From positions 1 to 13,210 of the forward strand of contig CALADR010000311.1 in NCBI GenBank assembly GCA_937890845.1: a stretch of DNA of 13,210 nucleotides, in the 5' to 3' direction. Below the pieces are notes generated by a model. It ran no database searches. It was not told where the DNA came from and was given only the letters and a program-made list of their open reading frames with translations. Every line of letters starts with the position of its first letter. The first letter of the stretch is position 1. Source of the stretch: an uncultured Bacteroidales bacterium (lineage in GTDB: Bacteria; Bacteroidota; Bacteroidia; Bacteroidales; UBA932). The position numbers and the translations under genes are program-made. Positions 6,130 through 13,210 of this stretch are shown here, piece after piece.

Positions 6130-8304
6130 TTACCATTTGATATTTACATTAACTCCTTCCGGGTTGTTTTCGAAAGAAAGGAGGTAAGTATTACTCATAC
6201 TGTCCCAATTATTTGTATTGAAGACATTTTTTCCGTTGACAATAACCTCTTCAGGCTCTGAAGGAAGGAGTATTCTTGCTATTCCTGATGTCTCTACAGG
6301 GCTTTTGGCAATAAATGAATAACTTTTTCCTTTACTTGCTTCTTCGTATGTACGGAATGATGATGCTACAACCTGCGGCTTACCTTTCTTTATCCTGTCG
6401 ATATCAATGAAATAACCGCGTTCTCCTGGTTTTACTTCAGCTGTTTTGCATACCGGGAGCTCAGGGTCAAAAAGGTTGACAAGTGTTCCTGATACAGTAT
6501 AAGGTTCGTCGCTGATGCTTTCAGTCATAACTGATACTATGTTGTAAGGTCCTCTTTCAAGGTAGAAGTTGTTCTTGAAAGAAACTTTTCCAGCTTTGGC
6601 ATAATTTTCATACATAGAGCATACAGTCTCTACAAATTCCTTATCTCCGTTTTCAGTCAGAACATACTCTTTAGGATCATGGCGGATTATGCGGACAGTA
6701 CCTTTACCATATTTGTATGTACCGTCTGCCGCTCCTGATTCTATACCCATAAGGTTGAACAGATGATCGGATGCGGCATTGTAGTTATTGCCGTTTGAGT
6801 TCCACCACTCCATAACTGTCTGGAACGGATCATTGTCACGTCCGCTATAGATGAGGACACCTCCTTTCCTGACCCACTCTGCCAGATATTTATGTGCTTT
6901 AGGATCGAGAGGCTTCATATTTGAGTAAGACATAAGAAGAACCTCAGTATGAGCAAGTGCTTCTTTGTACTGAAGATTTTCGATATGTGCAGTCTTTACA
7001 GGAATTCCTCGCTTGAGGAGAGGCATAGCCTGGCCATAGAAGTTGGACAGTTGCGGGTCTTCATATCCTTCATGAGTAGGGAATCTCTGGAACATGAGAG
7101 AGTTGGCCATGAGTATACTGATACCTTTTGTTCCACTTACAGTGTTTTCAGACTTAGGCATGCTGTTAAGGCTGTTTATCATTATCTGCATCTGAGTGGA
7201 GTAGTGTCTCGGTATTCTGGCCTTGATTTCACTGTCTTTGCTTATTCTGTAAAGGCCTTCGTAGATGCGTTCCGGCCATGGCATTACTTCGTAGTCGGCA
7301 ATGTTGGGATATAGAAGCTGTGCTGTGAATGTCGCCTCATAGTTGTGCTTGTAGTCGACCCAGTCGCGTGGCCAGTCTTCGATAGGGTCAGTCAGAAAGA
7401 ACATTTTCCTGCCTGTAGGTGCTGTCATGGACTCCATTGATCCGTATTCCAGGTAAGCGGTTTCAAAAACTCTTTCTGCAGCTCTTCCATTGTAGTAGTT
7501 AGGTTCTCTTGATGTCCCTGTCCAGACCTGTGCTATATAGCCGTCGACGCAAGGAAGAGAAGCCAGACTTGCCTCGGGACTCACTATTCTCCACTGGGAA
7601 TAATTTACAAGAGAATGTGTTGGGACATAGCATTTTACATCCATGCCTTTGCTTTTGCCGTATTCTTTGGCATATGTAAATACTTCATTAAGAGCTCTGT
7701 AGTATAGGTGATATTTGAGCTTGTTTGACAGATAGGTATTCTCGGGAGATTCGTGTTGTGGCTTCCAGTCGAAACCATAATATTCTTTCCATTCTCTTTT
7801 GAAGGCTTCGCTGTATCCGGCTCTTGCCCAGAACTCAGGTTCTTCCATAAAGATAGCCTCTATGCCGGCATCAATGACTCTCTTTACATTGCGTTCCTTC
7901 ATATATTTCAAAAAGTTTTCAGAAGGAACTATATATGGTACCATGTGTCCGTGCCAGATAGTATCACCCTGTGCGGTGACCTGTCCTTCGTCAAGATGCA
8001 TTTTTCCGTCCCATTTTCCAGTAAAATAGTCCTGGTATTCGCCCCAGGCTATACCTGTCATGAAATGGGTGGTATAGCCGCGGTCTTTCCAGGATTTAAC
8101 CCTTTCCTCAAATGATATTCCCTTGTTTCTGGTTTTGTCGGAAGGGTTTCCTCCAACTCCGTAGACCATTACTGCATCTGCCCTGTTATCAATGGTTGGT
8201 CTCCACTCTCTTGATGTCTGGAATGTGGTCTTGACGTTATCTTGAGCAGATATGAGTGTGCATATTCCGATACTGGCTATAAATGTTAATAATGTCCGTC
8301 TCAT
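6130..8304 (-). CDS. Putative exported glycoside hydrolase, GH42/GH164-like architecture, family not assigned
   Basis: This 724-residue protein has a clear type I signal peptide (MRRTLLTFIASIGICTLISA, cleavage before Gln21). Residues about 40-360 look like a (beta/alpha)8 barrel. AIFMEEPEFW at 150-159 places Glu154/Glu155 where clan GH-A enzymes carry their acid/base at the end of strand 4, followed by an EW-KEYYGF segment recalling the W--YG of GH42. A second carboxylate candidate is Glu309 in FFLTDPIEDW; DYEVMPWPERIY at 337-348 is another well-ordered motif. Residues about 393-540 (VLLMSYSNMKPL, YLAEWVRKGGVLIYSGRD) resemble the glutamine-amidotransferase-like trimerisation domain of GH42 and GH164. 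The C-terminus (about 600-724) looks like a small beta domain. The fold is a confident guess; the substrate is not known. It is the first gene after the internal terminator, with a 147-nt upstream gap, and heads the enzyme block of the PUL. Confidence 0.7.
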   Translation of the reverse strand: MRRTLLTFIASIGICTLISAQDNVKTTFQTSREWRPTIDNRADAVMVYGVGGNPSDKTRNKGISFEERVKSWKDRGYTTHFMTGIAWGEYQDYFTGKWDGKMHLDEGQVTAQGDTIWHGHMVPYIVPSENFLKYMKERNVKRVIDAGIEAIFMEEPEFWARAGYSEAFKREWKEYYGFDWKPQHESPENTYLSNKLKYHLYYRALNEVFTYAKEYGKSKGMDVKCYVPTHSLVNYSQWRIVSPEASLASLPCVDGYIAQVWTGTSREPNYYNGRAAERVFETAYLEYGSMESMTAPTGRKMFFLTDPIEDWPRDWVDYKHNYEATFTAQLLYPNIADYEVMPWPERIYEGLYRISKDSEIKARIPRHYSTQMQIMINSLNSMPKSENTVSGTKGISILMANSLMFQRFPTHEGYEDPQLSNFYGQAMPLLKRGIPVKTAHIENLQYKEALAHTEVLLMSYSNMKPLDPKAHKYLAEWVRKGGVLIYSGRDNDPFQTVMEWWNSNGNNYNAASDHLFNLMGIESGAADGTYKYGKGTVRIIRHDPKEYVLTENGDKEFVETVCSMYENYAKAGKVSFKNNFYLERGPYNIVSVMTESISDEPYTVSGTLVNLFDPELPVCKTAEVKPGERGYFIDIDRIKKGKPQVVASSFRTYEEASKGKSYSFIAKSPVETSGIARILLPSEPEEVIVNGKNVFNTNNWDSMSNTYLLSFENNPEGVNVNIKW

Positions 8305-8370
8305 ATTAAAGTGGTTCAGTATAGTTTTTCGGTAGTTTTCAAGAAAGTATTAAAATGTTCTGGCAAACTT
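8305..8370 (-). other. AT-rich spacer upstream of the putative glycosidase; no clear promoter
   Basis: This is the stretch between the internal terminator and the ATG at 8304. It is AT-rich and has no reading frame worth calling. On the minus strand there is a TTTG (8367-8364) and loose TAnnTT-like words (TACTTTCT, TATACTGA), but none at the 19-21 nt spacing of a good Bacteroidetes -33/-7 pair. A weak internal promoter cannot be ruled out. Confidence 0.3.
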
Positions 8371-8418
8371 AAAAAAGGGTGGATAAAAAGTTTGATTCCG
8401 GACTTGTTATCCACCCTT
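8371..8418 (-). terminator. Internal intrinsic terminator/attenuator between DUF3823 and the enzyme genes
   Basis: AAGGGTGGATAA (8375-8386) and TTATCCACCCTT (8407-8418) form a perfect 12-bp stem. After one mismatch, AAGT (8388-8391) pairs with ACTT (8402-8405), leaving a 10-nt loop. On the minus strand the stem runs into six T (8376-8371), the intrinsic terminator layout. It begins 33 nt past the DUF3823 stop, inside the only long gap of the operon. All genes continue on the same strand, so it should act as a partial terminator, or the downstream genes need their own promoter. Confidence 0.8.
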
Positions 8419-8451
8419 CTTTAGATTGTCATATTCTAATGAGTATCCGTA

Positions 8452-9282
8452 TTAAGGAATCCATACTTCAAGAGGTTCACTGTAGTTCCATCTTCTGGTT
8501 CCGCTACCTACAGGAGTATCGTAGTTTATGCGGGCTGCAGCTCTGATATATACTTTACGTCCTGAAGGAATTGTACCCTTTGACATTATGGTTACCTCAT
8601 CTCCGTTTTCAGCAATTATATCGAATGCAGAACCTTCATACTTGATTTCATTTGACCATACTTCATCTCTGGCCCTGTATCCTACACTAGAAGAGTAGCT
8701 GACAAAAAGCTGGATATCTGTTATGTTTGTGTATTCATCCTTATAGCTTCCCATAGGTTCTATGAGCTCTTTGAATTCTTCCTTGGATACACCCCTTGTT
8801 ACTTTGACCTTAGCTGTAATCTTTCCGTTGGAAACTTGTGGAAGTTCAGTGAATTCGACATTGAGGAAAGGCTGTACTTTGAATTCAACTTCTGTTACAC
8901 CTTTGATTTTATGTACCTGTGATCCGTCGGCAAGAGGTGTACCGTCTGTAGTTTCCCTTACAAGCGGAATGAAGGCACCATCAACTTCAATCCTGTATTC
9001 GCCTTCAAAAAGTTTGGTGTTCTGGAAAGTTCCGTCAGGCATGCAGCTGAAGTCCTGTGGAGTTACATTACCTTCCCAGCTGAGTTCTGTAAGTCTTACT
9101 CGGATTCCTTCGCTTCCCTGGTCTGTAAGTACCGGAGCTCCGGTTTTCTGGTCTATCACGCGTCCTCTGAGAGTTTCTTCCGGTGCATCGTAGTTGTCAA
9201 GTTCGAAAAGCGCACAGGAAGAAGCGGACATCAGAATGGCTGTGCCCAATATAAATGATGTTATTTTTTTCATTGTTGTCAT
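8452..9282 (-). CDS. DUF3823 family lipoprotein, SusC/D-associated, probable glycan-binding accessory
   Basis: This 276-residue lipoprotein has an N-terminal signal ending SASSC (Cys23). The mature start CALFELDNYDAPEETLRGRVID is typical of DUF3823 proteins, found almost only next to SusC/SusD pairs in Bacteroidetes. The N-terminal domain (about 30-120: GRVID, DGTFQNTKLFEGEYRIEVDG) looks like a carboxypeptidase-regulatory or prealbumin-like beta fold; the second domain (about 125-276) is another beta sandwich. No catalytic motif is visible. It probably sits at the cell surface and helps the SusCD complex capture or hold glycan; this role is inferred from context. Two starts are possible: the first ATG (MTTM) or Met4 at 9271-9273, which gives MKKITSFILG and a more usual signal; neither has a ribosome-binding site. 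The first ATG begins 3 nt after the SusD stop, so the two are co-transcribed. Confidence 0.9.
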   Translation of the reverse strand: MTTMKKITSFILGTAILMSASSCALFELDNYDAPEETLRGRVIDQKTGAPVLTDQGSEGIRVRLTELSWEGNVTPQDFSCMPDGTFQNTKLFEGEYRIEVDGAFIPLVRETTDGTPLADGSQVHKIKGVTEVEFKVQPFLNVEFTELPQVSNGKITAKVKVTRGVSKEEFKELIEPMGSYKDEYTNITDIQLFVSYSSSVGYRARDEVWSNEIKYEGSAFDIIAENGDEVTIMSKGTIPSGRKVYIRAAARINYDTPVGSGTRRWNYSEPLEVWIP

Positions 9283-9285
9283 TTT

Positions 9286-11373
9286 TTATCTGTTTGGCTG
9301 TTGGTCAATTACTGGACTCTTTGAAACTTCTCCGGAAGGTATGCCGAAATAGTAATCAACGGTCGAGTAAGAGAATTTCTTGTTTACAAAGTTCTGGAAC
9401 TGTGTGTCAAAGAACCATTGGCCTGCCTCTGTTGAATAGAATGGGTAAATTCCCCTGAAAGAGAACTGCTGGCCGTTTCCGAAATCTTCCGGATCTTTCT
9501 GTACTCCCCAGAATCCTTTTCGTCCTTCCTCATGGAGAACTCTCCATCTCCTGAGATCCCATTTGGTTTTATGTTCGAATGCAAGTTCTTTTCTGCGCTC
9601 TTTTCTTACCAGATCTCTGTCTTCTTCTGTACCTGAAAGTTTGTGGTCAAGAACATTTGCTCCGGCTCTTTCCTGGATATTCTTTATGGCGTCAGTTCCG
9701 ATCTGAAGCATGTCTTCGCCTTCAACTGGGCACTGTACACCGGCAATGGAAAGTTCAACTGCTGCTTCCGCTGCGGCAAGGAGCACATCAGCATATCTCA
9801 TAAGAATAAACGGCTGCTCTGATTTTCCTTCACCGATTTCATCGATAGTAGCATCAGGATCGAGATATTTTCTAAGGTGAAGGCCAGTGAGGGTCGCTTC
9901 TCCGTATGCGAAGAACGGTCCGCATGAGCCTGCTGCATTTATGCTCTTTCCGTCAATTTCCACAATTTCCTGTCCGGAAGGAGACGGGCTGAGATAAAGA
10001 GACTTCTGCGCTCCGCCTTCTTTTGTATAGATATTCAGTTTCTGATAAAGGCTTGCATCTGTACCAGCTACATTGTATGAATAATCCTTGAAGAATGGAT
10101 TGATAGAAGGAGTTCCGTGTGACGCAGAACCTGTGTATACTCCGGCGCGAACTTCTATCTCCTTATTCCTGAATTCGTCTCCTGGAAGTATTACATAGGC
10201 GCGTAGACGAGGCTCTGCGTTTTTGAAGAAGTCCATTGGGTTGTCGAACATCAGATATTTTCCGTTTCCGCAGTCTGTTCCATCCGTTACTTTTACATGT
10301 CCGTTTGAATATCTTTCAAATCCGTCGAAAAGTTCCATGAAATCCAAAGTAGGACAAGTTCCACCAGAGAGGGGTGCGTGCCATAGGTATGGAGACGAGT
10401 ATGCGTCAAGACCATGTGTCAGTGTAGGATAACTGTAGAACTTTATAAGCATGTTCTCAGAACAATTTTCATCTTTCCAGAGGTCAATAAGGTTTTTGTA
10501 CTTGTCCTCTGCACTGTTTGATGCTGCTTTGCGCAGTTCGAATTTGCCGCTTCTGATCACATCGCTTGCAGCCTTGTAAGCCTCAGAGAAATATCTGTTT
10601 GATGCACTCTGCCATGTGCTTTCGTCGAAGCCGATGACGCGTACTTTGGTCCTGTCTCCCAGACCGGTAAGACGACCTGCTACAGTCTCATTGTATTTTG
10701 CCACTGAACCTGCATAAAGCATTGCCTCGGCCTTAAATGCGAGAGCAACATATTTGTTGACCATTCCTTTTGCAGTGCTTTCATCTTTGAGAAGACTGGC
10801 AGCGGTAGTAAAGTCTTCAAGAATCTGGTCCCATGTCTCTTCTTCTGAAGAACGTGGAATATTGAGTTTGTCTTCTGATGAAGGATATTCCACAGTCTGA
10901 AGTACAAGAGGAACACCTCCGAACCGGCGGGCCATCTGATAGTATGCATATGCTCTTACGAAATAAGCCTGCCCCATGTAGTCATTGAATATGAGTTCGC
11001 TATGCTTGTCCCTGTATTCTGGAAGAGTTTCGATCAGGTGGTTTGCTTCGCGGATGAGAGTATATGATTTTCCCCACCATGCAGATCTCTCTCCTGTGAA
11101 AGACTTGCATATGCCATCGCGCGTTACAGCTTCTCCGGTTCCTTCAACTCCCAGACAAGCAAGCCATCCGTTATACTCGATACCCCATTCTGCCATATAT
11201 TTGAAATCTTCCCATGGCATCTGGCTGTAAAGTCTGGCCATATACACCTGTAGTCCTGACTGTGAACTCATCAGTTCTTCGTCTGTCCATGTGTTTTTCG
11301 GCGGAAGATACATCTCCACGCATGAAGACAGCAGGAAAATGGCACTGAAAAATGTTGTTAATATCTTTTTCAT
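9286..11373 (-). CDS. SusD/RagB-like outer-membrane glycan-binding lipoprotein
   Basis: This is a 695-residue SusD homologue, somewhat longer than the usual 500-650. The signal peptide ends LLSSC with Cys18 as the lipidated residue. The N-terminal TPR-like helices carry the family hallmark GQAYFVRAYAYYQMARRFGGVPLV (134-157 region). The C-terminal RagB/SusD domain has FILMRYADVLLAAAEA (522-537) and RKERRKELAFEHKTKWDLRRW (590-610). The protein caps the SusC barrel at the cell surface and binds the oligosaccharide before import. The binding loop residues that would show glycan specificity cannot be read reliably. The start at 11373 lies 18 nt after the SusC stop and gives a standard Met-Lys-Lys signal. 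Both neighbours are tightly spaced, placing it in the SusC-SusD-DUF3823 transport module. Confidence 0.96.
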   Translation of the reverse strand: MKKILTTFFSAIFLLSSCVEMYLPPKNTWTDEELMSSQSGLQVYMARLYSQMPWEDFKYMAEWGIEYNGWLACLGVEGTGEAVTRDGICKSFTGERSAWWGKSYTLIREANHLIETLPEYRDKHSELIFNDYMGQAYFVRAYAYYQMARRFGGVPLVLQTVEYPSSEDKLNIPRSSEEETWDQILEDFTTAASLLKDESTAKGMVNKYVALAFKAEAMLYAGSVAKYNETVAGRLTGLGDRTKVRVIGFDESTWQSASNRYFSEAYKAASDVIRSGKFELRKAASNSAEDKYKNLIDLWKDENCSENMLIKFYSYPTLTHGLDAYSSPYLWHAPLSGGTCPTLDFMELFDGFERYSNGHVKVTDGTDCGNGKYLMFDNPMDFFKNAEPRLRAYVILPGDEFRNKEIEVRAGVYTGSASHGTPSINPFFKDYSYNVAGTDASLYQKLNIYTKEGGAQKSLYLSPSPSGQEIVEIDGKSINAAGSCGPFFAYGEATLTGLHLRKYLDPDATIDEIGEGKSEQPFILMRYADVLLAAAEAAVELSIAGVQCPVEGEDMLQIGTDAIKNIQERAGANVLDHKLSGTEEDRDLVRKERRKELAFEHKTKWDLRRWRVLHEEGRKGFWGVQKDPEDFGNGQQFSFRGIYPFYSTEAGQWFFDTQFQNFVNKKFSYSTVDYYFGIPSGEVSKSPVIDQQPNR

Positions 11374-11391
11374 ATAAATCTCCGAATAATT

Positions 11392-13210
11392 TTAGAATGT
11401 AAGGTTCAATCCCAATGTATATGTTTTGTTCAAAGGGTAAAGTCGTCCGAGCTCATCGTCTGAGTGCTCAGGATCCACGAATTTGACACCTGTGATTGTG
11501 AATGGGTTATAAGCGTTGAAGAAAACACGAAGAGAGAAATCCCTCATTGCGTGACTCTTGAACTTAGGGAGAGTATAACCGATTTCAACACTCTTGAGTC
11601 TCAGGAAAGCTGTGCTGACACGGTTGAAAGTAGAGTTCATGTCAGGGTAGCGTCCAGAGTAGCCATAGTAACCTTTTGTCCATTCAAGTTCTGGGTCATA
11701 GATGTCTGTAGAGCCGTTTGTCGGATGCCATCTGTCCAGATACTGTGTAAGGACTCCTCCTGCACCTGCTGCATATCCCCAGATAGAGTAAAGCGGCTCC
11801 TGATATGACATTGAGCCCATTGCTGTACCTTGAAGCAGCATGCTGAAATCAAGGTTCCTCCAGTTGAATCTGAAGTCAAGACTGTAGTTGAGCCAAGGAG
11901 TCTGGTCAAAAGCATATGGATGCATGTCGTTTCCGTTGATTTCACCGTCACCGTTCCAGTCAAGATATTTGTAGTCGCCTGGAAGAGTTCCGTTCTCCTT
12001 ATATATAGGATAATTCCAAATATCTTCCCAGCTTTCATATCTTCCTACTCCTTCATATCCGAACTGCACACCCTGATAACGGTTGTTCAGGTTGTCGTTA
12101 CGCCAGCGGTCATATGAGTTGCCGAAGTTTCCTTTCTGGACGGACTTAATGTATTTCTGTCTTGTAACAGTGACAATTCCCTTGAGTTCATATGAGAAAT
12201 CTCCTACTTTGTGCCTGTGTGAGAGTTCGAGTTCCAGACCAAGATGTCTGTCGCTGTCCGCATTCTCCATCGGTGCGCCTGCTCCGACTATTGTAGGAAG
12301 AGAGTTGGTATTCTGTTTGAAGATACCAGTTCTTGTCCTGTTGAAGTAGTCGAGTGAGAGACCGAGCATTCCGTTCCATGCTTCAAAGTCAACACCGACA
12401 TTGAAAGTCTTTGATGTCAGCCATGTAATGTTCGTATTAGGTATTGGCTGAGGATCGACTCCGTAAACAAATTCACCGCCGAATATATATCCAGGTGCAA
12501 AACCGTTGAACCATCCGTTGTCTGATGTTTCACCTCCTTTATAGGTATATCCTGATACCCATTGGTAGTTGAGGTCTCCTCCGTCATCTCCAAGAACACC
12601 GTAGCTTGCACGGACTTTCAACTGGTTGATGAATGAGAGTGCTGAAGAGTTCTTGAAGAAAGGTTCTTCGGAAATTCTCCATCCGATAGATGCAGAAGGG
12701 AAGAATCCCCACTGATGTCCCGGAGCGAATTTGGATGAGCCGTCGTATCTGAACTGGGCTTCAACCAGATATCTGTCATCGAAGCCATAGTTTATACGGC
12801 CGATTAGAGCTTCATAACCTATCTCGTAGAAAGCATTTCTGTCTTTGTTAACACCTACAGTCTGGTTTTTGCCGTCCAGTCCTGTGAAATATGGAGTTCC
12901 TGTTGCGAGGTCTCCGAATGCGTAATAGTTGTCTCCGTCCCTTTTCTGTACTTCCCATCCTACGAGTGCACCTACTTTATGTTTCTTGGCAAAAGTTCTG
13001 TCATAAGACAGGATTACCTGGCCGAGAAGCTGCTGTTTGTTGTAAGTCTCGCGTCTGAGCTGGTTGGTATGTGAAGGGAAAACCTGCTGCTTGTATGAGT
13101 CGCTCGCTTTGTCATATTCGTAGAGATAGTATTCTTTTCTGAAGTGCTCATTGTCGTCATACCTGAAGTCATAACTGAAGAGACCTTTCAGGTTGAGTCC
13201 GGTCAAGGCA
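11392..13210 (-). CDS. SusC/RagA-family TonB-dependent transporter, C-terminal part
   Basis: The frame runs off the right edge with no start codon, so about 606 C-terminal residues of a roughly 1000-residue protein are seen. The carboxypeptidase-like domain, TonB box and plug lie beyond the window. The visible part is beta barrel with SusC hallmarks: FFPSASIGWRISEEPFF, INQLKVRASYGVLGD, TFNVGVDFEAWNGMLGLSLDYFNR, a GDYKYLDWNGDGEINGND segment (loop at 11926-11961) and a final strand TYTLGLNLTF ending in Phe. It imports oligosaccharides across the outer membrane using TonB energy, with SusD as lid. It is the most upstream PUL gene in view, so the operon promoter and any regulator must lie to the right. 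The TTG at 13206 is internal, not a start. Confidence 0.96.
   Translation of the reverse strand, partial: ALTGLNLKGLFSYDFRYDDNEHFRKEYYLYEYDKASDSYKQQVFPSHTNQLRRETYNKQQLLGQVILSYDRTFAKKHKVGALVGWEVQKRDGDNYYAFGDLATGTPYFTGLDGKNQTVGVNKDRNAFYEIGYEALIGRINYGFDDRYLVEAQFRYDGSSKFAPGHQWGFFPSASIGWRISEEPFFKNSSALSFINQLKVRASYGVLGDDGGDLNYQWVSGYTYKGGETSDNGWFNGFAPGYIFGGEFVYGVDPQPIPNTNITWLTSKTFNVGVDFEAWNGMLGLSLDYFNRTRTGIFKQNTNSLPTIVGAGAPMENADSDRHLGLELELSHRHKVGDFSYELKGIVTVTRQKYIKSVQKGNFGNSYDRWRNDNLNNRYQGVQFGYEGVGRYESWEDIWNYPIYKENGTLPGDYKYLDWNGDGEINGNDMHPYAFDQTPWLNYSLDFRFNWRNLDFSMLLQGTAMGSMSYQEPLYSIWGYAAGAGGVLTQYLDRWHPTNGSTDIYDPELEWTKGYYGYSGRYPDMNSTFNRVSTAFLRLKSVEIGYTLPKFKSHAMRDFSLRVFFNAYNPFTITGVKFVDPEHSDDELGRLYPLNKTYTLGLNLTF

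Noticed and set aside
8762..9193. 143-codon plus-strand open frame opposite the DUF3823 gene
   Set aside because: It lies wholly antisense to a well-supported gene. Its product is Ser/Thr/Leu/Pro-rich, as expected from a shadow frame, and it has no recognisable motif.
11926..11961. EF-hand-like loop DWNGDGEINGND in the SusC barrel, considered as a calcium sensor
   Set aside because: Such Asp-x-Asn-Gly-Asp-Gly loops occur regularly in SusC barrels and are ordinary structural calcium sites. Nothing suggests a special regulatory role here.
1..13210. Search for tRNA or rRNA genes, CRISPR repeats, transposase remnants and phage genes
   Set aside because: None was seen. The coding content is contiguous and no direct repeat array or insertion-sequence end stands out.

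Overview
The window comes from a Bacteroidota genome, most likely a host-associated member of the Bacteroidales. The evidence is a SusC/SusD pair, lipoprotein signals of the Bacteroidetes type, AT-rich start regions without clear Shine-Dalgarno sequences, and families almost confined to this phylum (DUF5020, DUF3823). I cannot name the genus. No RNA gene, CRISPR array, insertion sequence or phage gene is visible.

Layout. The left end (1-1180, plus strand) carries the C-terminal end of an outer-membrane barrel/porin gene and a complete DUF5020 (Tsx-like) outer-membrane protein gene. The DUF5020 gene is preceded by a likely -7 promoter element and a strong GC-rich leader hairpin. The rest (1312-13210, minus strand) is most of a polysaccharide utilisation locus. 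In order of transcription it holds a SusC-like TonB-dependent transporter (N-terminus beyond the right edge), a SusD-like lipoprotein, a DUF3823 lipoprotein, a putative glycosidase with GH42-like architecture and no close named family, a glutaminase-A-like lipoprotein (DUF4964/jelly roll/DUF5127/DUF4965/DUF1793), and a GH92 alpha-mannosidase. The two gene sets converge, with a terminator hairpin at 1233-1260 whose T tract serves the PUL.

How it works together (inference). SusC and SusD should bind and import an oligosaccharide, with DUF3823 as an accessory surface glycan-binding lipoprotein. The three hydrolase-like proteins all carry export signals and should trim the imported glycan in the periplasm. 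GH92 implies an alpha-mannose-containing glycan, and its motifs fit an alpha-1,2-type enzyme. The partners of GH92, an unassigned TIM-barrel hydrolase and a glutaminase-like six-hairpin protein, are the least understood part. No surface endo-enzyme and no regulator lies in the window; both could lie to the right.

Regulation. Gene gaps are very short (2-18 nt) except one of 147 nt after DUF3823. That gap holds a long hairpin followed by a T run on the coding strand. It would separate a highly expressed transport module from a less expressed enzyme module.
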